From Dipteris shenzhenensis (lineage: Eukaryota; Polypodiophyta; Polypodiopsida; Gleicheniales): a stretch of 64,000 nucleotides of DNA. The notes beneath the pieces are model-generated. The model had not been told where the DNA came from. It saw only the letters and a program-made list of their open reading frames with translations, and ran no database searches. Shown here piece by piece: positions 56,577 to 64,000 of the stretch. The DNA lies in NCBI GenBank assembly GCA_047967505.1, contig CM106539.1. One strand, 5' to 3'. Both the position numbers and the translations under genes were made by a program. Position 1 is the stretch's first letter; every line of letters starts with the position of its first letter.

Positions 56577-57223
56577 AGAGGGAAAGAGAGAGAGAAAGAA
56601 AGAAAGAAATTTTATTAGAGTCTTCGGAAGACCGATGGGTCTATGAGACTGAAAGAAAACCTGATACAAATCACAGTAAGGGTGGAGCTACTGAAACAGG
56701 CATCATAACCCGTGCTAAATCCTAAGTCTGATCATACATAATCAAATACATATGGATGTAACAATGAAAAGAAAAGGACTGGAGCGGAGCAGAATCCTCC
56801 GTATGTCATGTCGCCCTGGCTGGTGCATAGCCGGTGATGGGATGTTGGCGCCCGTCAAGGGGTGCCGTGCGTCTCGGTCTCCTGGACGAGGCTTGACGTA
56901 AGACCAGAGCCACCGTGACTCCCATGGGACGTATTCCGGGTCTAAACAATGACGGGAGGTCTCCCAGAGTGATGTGTGTGTCCCCTCGATGTCTCGTGTG
57001 TCGTGCTGCGGTCGTCGAGTCGAAGTCTCTGTCACAACTATGGCTAGAGACTGGACGATCAATGTCACTCGATGGGAAGAACTTTGTGATCCTGCTCTGA
57101 TGTGGCCAAGCCCCGTCGCTTGAGTAAGTACTCTGTGTGTCGGACCCCCTTGTGAATGAAGGCCGCGAGGCATCTCTGATCTGGGTAGGCAAGGAATCTG
57201 GAAAGGAGCCTGGAGTTGTCTCT
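56577..57223 (-). mobile_element. Family-II LINE 3' end, 5'-truncated, at a GA microsatellite
   Basis: Minus strand: FPDSLPTQIRDASRPSFTRG, SRITKFFPSSDIDRPV and RPMGVTVALVLRQ, matching 10210-10640 on the plus strand. The 3' hairpin is at 56620-56632, followed by AATAAAAT and (TTTC)n running into (GA)n. GAAAATCTATGAGAGAGAG at 56556 and GAAAATCTATGTGAGAGAG at 57273 flank it. Confidence 0.85.
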
Positions 57224-57335
57224 GAAAATCTATATATATATATATGAAAATCTGAGAGACATTTCCATATATGAAAATCTATGTGAGAGAGAGAGAGAGA
57301 GAGATTTCCCAGGCTGCTCTCTCTAGGGAATGTAT

Positions 57336-58033
57336 TGTTAGATATCAATGCTCCACTCTCGTGTAATTACGCGGGAACCAGCTAACTCTACTTGTAAGCC
57401 CTTTATATGAGGAGAAGGCATTTGAGTAGCTCGGTTATCCGGTAGGTCCTGGTTTGGACACTAGATGGGGGCCATGTGTGGCCTGATGGTTGGACCGCTT
57501 CAGATAGAGTTGGCACACTGCCAACTAGGCTACATGCAAGTGTGGGAAGGCATCCCATGACTGACCGCACTGAGGGTAGACGGAGCATTTTCCGAGGCAG
57601 CCCAATCTCGGGCTGCAGGGTCGGTTTGGGGCCCCAGATGATCCCGGATGGCTCTGGGCCGAACGCTTCTAACGTGTGGTCGGTGGCCTATTTCGGGACC
57701 AACCTCCAGTTGGCCGTTTTGGGCCGACTGGGTCGGTCTCCCAATTGGGTCTAACTGACTACGACTAGTGGCTATATAAGAGCAAGCCTGTGAAGCCCAT
57801 AATCATCACTGGCTATAGCAACCTTGATTCCTTAGCATCCAATCTCCGTCCTCTACTGTTTTCAGCACGCCATCGAAGCTTCTCACACAGGAGCGCACGG
57901 TTGGGAGACAGTGCCATCTATTGTATCAGTTTTACAGTAATCAAAATTTTTATTATCCATACTATCTGCTTTTCTCTCTTGCATACGAGATCCTGTTATG
58001 TGTTGAGCACAGACGTTGTATTGTTTTCTTACA
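57336..58033 (+). repeat. Copia LTR (698 bp)
   Basis: Begins TGTTAGATATC, ends TTTTCTTACA and is followed directly by the primer-binding site TGGTATCAGAGC at 58034. GGCTATATAAGAG near 57770 is a good TATA box. No partner LTR in the window. Its start resembles that of the Copia LTR at 12577 (TGTTAGAAATC), so the two may be related lineages. Confidence 0.85.
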
Positions 58034-58046
58034 TGGTATCAGAGCT
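58034..58046 (+). other. Primer-binding site
   Basis: TGGTATCAGAGCT directly after the LTR, complementary to the initiator tRNA-Met 3' end. Confidence 0.9.
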
Positions 58047-58103
58047 TGGGCTCTAGCAAGAAGATTTGGTAGTGTGTTTCTGTTTGCGAGCAGATTATGA
58101 GAG

Positions 58104-58411
58104 ATGGCCCAGCCCGCAAGACTGCGAATTCCACCATTCGGCGAAAGCGAAAAGTTAGACGGCACTAACTATCCACTCTGGAAGTTCAAGATGAAGACCA
58201 TCCTAAGCGCATACGAGCTTTGGGATACTGCTACTAGGGTGGACGTGAAGCCGGTTGCGAGATCGAATCCAGCCAATGTAGGACAACACATAGTACCAAT
58301 TGCGGATCATATTCTTGCGTGGATAAGAAGAAATGCAGATGCGTTGTGTTTCATTATCTGCAGTGTAAGTGATTCTGTCATGGCGTTAATTCAACATGTC
58401 ACCACAGCGGA
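58104..58411 (+). pseudogene. Copia gag N-terminus, truncated
   Basis: The ATG at 58104 follows the primer-binding site by about 60 bases. The typical N-terminal Gag signature FGESEKLDGTNYPLWKFKMK is followed by ILAWIRRNADALCFIICSVS and SVMALIQHVTTA. Homology stops there because Gypsy RT sequence on the opposite strand begins, and the frame runs on into it to 58472. Confidence 0.8.
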
Positions 58412-58680
58412 GGATGAACCGCCTTTCTTCTTTACCAGGAGTATTGGGGATGCAAAAGGAGAAGTGCTATGAGAGATAAAATTCTTCTCAAGCAATTCTT
58501 GCACCTGTGTTGCCACATCTTCCCGTTCTACTCTTAGAGAGACGGTAGGGGTGCCTTATTAATTGGCTTACTGCCAGGTTTGAGGACTATGGCATGATCA
58601 ACATGTCTCCTTGGGGCCAATTGTGAAGGCATATCAGCAAACATGATACTCGCCTTCAGTTTCCTAAAGGGAACTAACTT
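58412..58680 (-). pseudogene. Ty3/Gypsy RT N-terminal fragment
   Basis: Minus strand: APRRHVDHAIVLKPGSKPIN, then after a stop and frame change ELLEKNFISHSTSPFASPIL and LVKKKGG, the classic start of a Gypsy reverse transcriptase. It ends abruptly at the junction with Copia gag, so the RT catalytic core, RNase H and integrase are absent. Confidence 0.8.
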
Positions 58681-58689
58681 GCATACATT

Positions 58690-60237
58690 TCATTACAGCC
58701 ATTAGTCATCAATCACAGCCACTTCACTACTTATTGCAGCCACTTAGAAATAGATCCAACAAAGCCAAGCGCATATTGAAACAATATTCAGGAGCTAGAT
58801 TGCACCTGAGTGCAACATCAGATTGGCCCCAAATTGTTGGCGCCCTTTCGGTATTTCTTTCATTTATTTAAGAGGCAAACAATACAACAGGGTCACTACC
58901 TGGCACTTATCCAAAACCAGCCAACTTAATCTTACCTGCAACACAAGCCAATCCCTGGCTTACAAAGGCGTCCAGCCTCAATGCATAATTCCATAGCACA
59001 AGGCATCCAAAATCCAGCACATATCCAAGTGCATAGTCCATGGCCAAACTGGAAACCATAAGCAAAACGAATTCTCTGGCAAGTTGACATCCAAATCAGC
59101 AAATATTATGTGACAAGCGGCTCTAGGAATCGACATGAACAAACTAGGCACTGTCCAGCATCAATACCTTTGGCACAGAATTTTGCACACAACCCGGAGC
59201 TGTTTCCAACAACTAGCCTTAGCCACACAGCTCTACCCAGGATATTACCTGTGCCAATCCTTTGCTGTCCAGCTTCGATTATTATAGCTGACTGGAATAC
59301 ACGAGGAGATCCTCCATGTACAAACTGCCAGTGAATTCCATACACTGAAACCTTGCTGTCCAAGGCTGACACACAGCCCTAGACCTTGCAACCAACTTGC
59401 AGGTTTAGAGAAAAACATGAAAGAAAGATTCCATCCCACAAGGGCTCACCCTTGTACTTTGCTTCACTGGCAACTAACTGCACTGGTACCCAATTACTAG
59501 GCAAGGCTATGGCATTTCACACTGACTGTGCCAACTAAGTGTGACAAAGCATCAATGCAAGTCCCCAAAAATGCTCAAATAGCCTCAAGGCATAAGAATT
59601 GCAATACATTGTCCCTCTAGAACCTTTCCAGGCACACCCTCTGTGGTTAGGTGTCTGTTTACAACCTGTATGGTCTAGAGAGAGCCCCAATGAAAAACAA
59701 AAGCAATAACAACTTTTACAAAAAATGGCAAATGCCTGTTGTCCATGGAAGAGGGGCAAGCTCTTTGCTGCACCTTTCCTCTGTCCAGGCCCCCGGGGGT
59801 GTAGAAATGACTCCCAGCCAAGGGAAAAGAGAGAGAATGAGGTAGAGAGAGATTCTGGGAGCTGAGAACAGAAAGAAGAGCAAGGCTCATGGGTGCAGAG
59901 GCAGAAATAGGAGAAAAAGGCTAGAACATCAGCAACAAGGCCTCGGAAGGTGCACCAATAGCCCGTATAGCTTCTAGGAACAACCTTGGGGTGTGTGCCA
60001 GTTGCAAAGATCACTGTACAGCAGCAAAAAACTAGCCTAGGACTGCATGCCAACAGTTATGGAGCAGATGAGCAGCTTTGGGATGCATGCCAGCCATGAA
60101 ATCAGGTCCAAACATAGCAAAAACAGTCTGTACAGCTAGGAGGAACGTCCATACAAATTTAAATGAAGTCCTTACAGCAATCAATGAGGTCCGTACTGTC
60201 ATTATGCAGGCTGCATGCGGCCTTGGAAGTCGTGCCA

Positions 60238-60269
<32 letters not shown>

Positions 60270-60600
60270 CGGGTAAACACCTCGAAATGTGTGAAGAGAG
60301 CAAAACAAGAGACGTTGGAAAAACCGTACAAAAGAGGGAAATAGCCCAAACGTTGGGTGTAGGGGGAGAGAGGGGTGCATGCAAGACCATGCACCTTGGG
60401 GGATGCCACATGGCTCATTAAAGCCCCTAACCCTCGTTACCAATGACACTATTCATTTGCCCCGACATTAAAGCTCTAACCCTCTTTTACCAATGAAACA
60501 TTGGTTTTCCTTGGGCCCAACATTTACAGCCCTCTTAGCCTTGCCTTGACCTAGCATTTGGTCCTAGTGGGTGCACTTCGAACTAGACTAGGGACTTCTA
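58690..60600. other. Non-coding insert or spacer in the Gypsy element
   Basis: About 1.9 kb separates the Gypsy protease region from the RT start, far longer than usual. No recognisable ORF, though GA repeats lie at 60239-60264. A TATTTAAG-type sequence and TGGCGCCC occur near 58840-58880. It may be a non-autonomous insertion, but no terminal repeats were found. Confidence 0.4.
60239..60264. repeat. (GA)n microsatellite
   Basis: About 12 GA units followed by GGGGGGCGGG. Confidence 0.9.
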
Positions 60601-60729
60601 GGAAGTTGGCACTTCCTCTAGGCCAGTCCCTCGCGGCCAAAATGTCCATGGGTTTAGTTGCACATTAAAATTCATGTCCTCGTGACAAACACATCTGCAA
60701 ATTTTGAGAGCAATTCTACATATCACAAT

Positions 60730-61364
60730 CCACAACACGGGGAATGCTATCAGCGCATAGATGGCACACTCCCTCTTGAGCTCCCTGGCCAGCTGCCTTG
60801 CTGATATGACCTGCAATTTAGGGGTTGCAATACCATGCAATGTTACAGATTTAACCCTGTGGACAAAGTTGAGTGACAAAGCATATAAGTCTGTGCTGAT
60901 TTTGCCCAGTCGTTTCAACCAATGACAGCCTAGGACAGCATCTATTGGGCCCATATCCAATGCCAAGAGATCACCTGCAAATTCATAATCTTCAGAGAAC
61001 TTGATCCTTGCATCCTGGAAACTATATGTGCTGATCATATGCTGTCCATTTGCCACCTCTACTCTCAGCCCTTGATCTATTTTAGTAGCATCAGTCCCAC
61101 CTTCTGTAAGGTTTTGAAATTAATAAAATTGTGAGTGCTACCGCTGTCCACCAACATGTGAACAGTCCTGCCATTAATCATCCCTTTCAATCTGATGGTT
61201 TCAGCACTTTTGTCACCCATCAAAATGAAGGGAGATGACAAAGTGTTGGCTGGGCATCCCAATGAATTTCCTCTTTGTCCATAGTAGCATTCAGCCTCAT
61301 GTGCATGAAAAGGTATAAAAACTTGATGCTCCACAAGAAAAGATGTAGGCCCACGGCCTCGCAT
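60730..61364 (-). pseudogene. Ty3/Gypsy protease region
   Basis: Minus strand: LKGMINGRTVHMLVDSGSTH then NFINF (catalytic DSG at about 61145), followed after a stop by VANGQHMISTYSFQDARIKF, LLALDMGPIDAVLGCHWLKR and LGKISTD. This is the retropepsin fold typical of plant Gypsy elements. It would cleave the polyprotein. At least one in-frame stop (near 61077) breaks it. Confidence 0.8.
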
Positions 61365-63316
61365 GTCAGAGTGGGCTGAATGTGGATTGATTGCACACCA
61401 TGAATATCATGATCAGTAGCACCACCCGGATCAAAAGGAAAATCAGTTCCCTTCGTGGCTCCAGTGTCAAGAACCTCATCCGCATCACGTGTTCTCGCCA
61501 TCTCATCATGAGAGGCATCCAAGGAATCTGTGGCTTCAACCAAACCTCATTATCAGAGAGTTCAATGATCATGCTAAGCTTGGCTGAACCAATGTTCCGC
61601 ATCTTACACACATCTCGATGCTCAGGGGTCCATTTCTCCCCACACTTAAAGCACAAGTTTGCTTTCTTTCTACTGTCCATTATGGCCGTGGTATACTACT
61701 GAATTGCTGATTTTTCATTTCCAGCAGTAGGCTTGGCTCCTAGCTTGGCACCTGATGGCTTGTATTTCTCGGCATAGGGCATCTTACTCACTGAAACAGT
61801 AGGAAATCGTGGAACGGGTGTTGCTGCAGATTTCTTATCATTCCAACCACCCAACTTAGGTTTCTTCTCAGCCTCATAAGCAGTACCATGTATGCTGCCC
61901 GTTACATTCTTATACTTGATGGCATACTTTGGCTCAAATACTTCTGCAAGCTGGGCTGCCCTCTCAATAGTTTGAGGGTTATGTGCCTTAACATCTGCAG
62001 CCAAGGAAGCAGTCAATCCATGGATGGAACACAGAAGCTTTCCTTTTTCAGATACATCCTGTACAAACAAGGAAAGCCTCTAGAAGTGTTGCAAATACTG
62101 TTGGACCGTACCGCTCTACCACAATGCATAAAACTCTGCCAAGTATTGGTCCAAGATGAGTGGGTATATGAAGCTAGTGACCATCAATTCTTTAAAATCC
62201 CTCCATGTGGTTGGCCTTTGAGGTGAATCCCTCATATACTGCCACCACATGTGAGCATAATCCTACTTGCAAAGATGATGTGCTCCTCGTCAGTCTTGGG
62301 GTGGAAGCAGAAATAGTCTTCCAGCTTCGCGAGCCACTCCTCCAACTCATTGGGAGTGCGAGTGTCCCCTTCAGACTTATGAACTAAGTGCTTATCTTTC
62401 ACGCCTTTGGTTGCATAGTTCTTGTTGTACCCACCAGAATATCGGGCATCCTCACGCTTAAGACTCACATATTGAGAAAGACATCTCATCACACACATCC
62501 TCAGGCAAAGCTCAGCAAGAGTGTAAGGCATTTGAAAGCATATGATCCGTGGTCACTTGCCATTTACAACATTCTACTGCATAGTAACACCACCCACCTG
62601 ATGCACGGGCTGCATCTGGCTAAAAGTATTCATTGTCGGAGCCATAGAAGCATGCATTCCTGGCAAAGTCTACTTCCCAAAGACATCCCTATGAAAAGAT
62701 GGCACAGCAAAAGCCTGAGAAGAGGATTGACCTTGCTCCTAGCTGCCCTACACCCCAAAACCAGATCCATGCATATTCACTAGTGCAGTATTGAAAGGAT
62801 GCATATCCAAAGGTCAGCCCAGTATAGGCGGCTTAGCCTACGTAGAAGTAGAAATCTGTGAGCCTAAAGGTGGTCTGGCATCTATCAAAAAAGTGCTCTG
62901 CAGCACATAAAAGACATCACCCAAATTAAGATAATCCCCGTGCTAGGGTGTACGCAAGGGTCCAAAAAACGGGTGCTCATAGGCAAGGCGTGCATCAACC
63001 ATAAACCCTCTACGTGGCTGGAAAACTCAACATGGCTATCTGATTGATCCCCATTCTGGGGTGTGGGTTGCTTAACCTTATCGTGCATAGCAATGGCAAA
63101 TGTGATCTGTTGACCAATCTGTTGTTCCATCTGAGTGGTATCCTGCATAGCCATAGCTGTGGTAGTGCCTGCGATTCTCGAGATGCAGGAGAGGGGTTGA
63201 GTGGTAAGAACTTCTGTACCACTAGTCGATGCACCCACTGTGGTAGGAACTTGCTCATACTGAGCAGCCTCATCATTGTAATGTACCGAATCACGAGGGG
63301 CACGCTTGGATGCCAT
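61365..63316 (-). pseudogene. Ty3/Gypsy gag
   Basis: The ATG at 63316 (MASKRAPRDSVHYNDEAAQY) begins a Gag with a disordered N-terminus. The core holds ELEEWLAKLEDYFCFHPKTD (about 62330), KGKLLCSIHGLTASLAADVK and PQTIERAAQLAEVFEPKYA (about 61920-62040). A Cys/His knuckle follows, CFKCGEKWTPEHRDVC (about 61615-61660; spacing C-X2-C-X7-H-X3-C, longer than usual). Several stops and frame changes. Confidence 0.75.
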
Positions 63317-64000
63317 GGTGAGTGTCACAAGAGAGAGAGGAAGCTCGAATGTATGGCTTTTCTTGCAAAGAATTTCCCAATCTGACAGACATATCTGTCC
63401 CAACAAGAGAGTACAAATGCAAGCAGCATATCTGTCCCAACAAGCGAGTACAATTGCAGGCAAAGAAATGAAGCTGACTTAGAGGAATAGACAGCAAAAA
63501 CCTGCTGTAATGAGCACCTGAGAACCACTAAAAATGCCGACGGAGAAGCTTAGGAGGAAGAGTGATGAAGAGGCTCCAAAATGGAGACGAGGTGATTCCA
63601 AACGGGGCTGTGAAAAGCCCTAAAAAGAGGCTAAAAAATTAACTTTTTGCCCCCCTCTCTTTTTTTTTTGGGGAGGGGTGGGCGGCGACTAAGTCACCTA
63701 GGAGATTTATGACAGCCCTAACTTAAGACTATTAGGATTGTTAGGACACTGACTTAGGCCAACATAACCCAACCTTTAACCCCAGTTAGCACTAACCTAG
63801 CCTAATTCCAAACTAACTAAACCTAACCAACATGTCAAACCTAACCCGCAGTTAAAACTAACCTAAGAATAAATCAAAACCTTACACTAGGGGTTGCGAC
63901 GGGCGACGAATTGACGTAGGTGACCAAAATCCGGGACATCGGTGGCAGCATCCGGGACACTAGTGGCGTCGTTTGGCGCAGGTGTCATAGCTTGCCAGTC
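63317..64000 (-). other. Gypsy 5' leader or LTR, cut by window edge
   Basis: Upstream of gag, with a T-rich/G-rich stretch (63645-63690) and an A/C-rich zone with many CTAACC-like words (63720-63890). No LTR boundary or primer-binding site could be fixed in the window. Confidence 0.4.

Noticed and set aside
60078-60449. Open frames around the GA repeat in the Gypsy region
   Set aside because: Low complexity and not continuous with Gag, protease or RT; treated as non-coding.
63720-63890. CTAACC-rich stretch suggesting telomeric repeat
   Set aside because: The words are irregular and do not form the plant CCCTAAA array; more likely low-complexity leader or LTR sequence.

Overview
This is nuclear DNA from a plant with a large, transposon-filled genome. 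It has no bacterial operon structure, no rRNA and no convincing tRNA. The only host gene I can support is a land-plant type EXO84 exocyst subunit, split by canonical GT-AG introns, one of which is about 20 kb. Everything else I could identify is transposable-element DNA: Ty1/Copia and Ty3/Gypsy LTR retrotransposons and three kinds of non-LTR (LINE) retrotransposon, nested and broken, with long (GA)n tracts at many junctions. The huge introns, LINE-rich composition and divergent EXO84 would suit a fern or another large-genome seed-free plant. That is inference, not demonstrated.

Layout. 0-7.7 kb: a degenerate 6.9-kb LINE (family I: zinc-knuckle ORF1, endonuclease-RT ORF2, poly-A tail) inserted into an older zinc-knuckle ORF. 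7.7-13.7 kb: unassigned DNA, fragments of a second LINE family (family II) on both strands, and the LTR plus gag of a Copia element on the minus strand. 13.7-29.0 kb: two family-II LINEs on the minus strand. The second is interrupted by a full-length Copia element (Copia A, 20193-26533, target duplication GAGGA) whose 1369-residue gag-pol frame is open, and by a patch of family-I RT sequence. 29.36-55.29 kb: EXO84 exons on the plus strand (six exons seen, 713 residues; the short N-terminal exon was not found). Its 20-kb third intron holds an internally deleted family-II LINE, a degenerate LINE end, a second full-length Copia (Copia B, 42869-49144, target duplication ATATA, two nonsense codons in gag), a degenerate Copia pol fragment and a 5'-truncated family-I LINE with clear target duplications. 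55.3-64 kb: intergenic DNA, a family-II LINE 3' end, a Copia LTR with truncated gag, and an oppositely oriented, broken Ty3/Gypsy element running to the window edge.

How it fits together. Only EXO84 is expected to act for the host (tethering secretory vesicles at the plasma membrane). The elements give a relative history: family-II LINE, then Copia A inside it; an old zinc-knuckle ORF, then the family-I LINE inside it; the EXO84 intron, then LINEs and Copia B inside it. The most distinctive sequence signals are the clusters of palindromic GTAC sites in the long leaders of Copia A and B, a strict palindrome in their LTRs whose centre differs between the two LTRs of one copy, a conserved family-II LINE 3' terminus (hairpin, AATAAA, TTTC repeats) that repeatedly abuts GA microsatellites, and a tandem duplication that records a CAG-to-TAG change directly.
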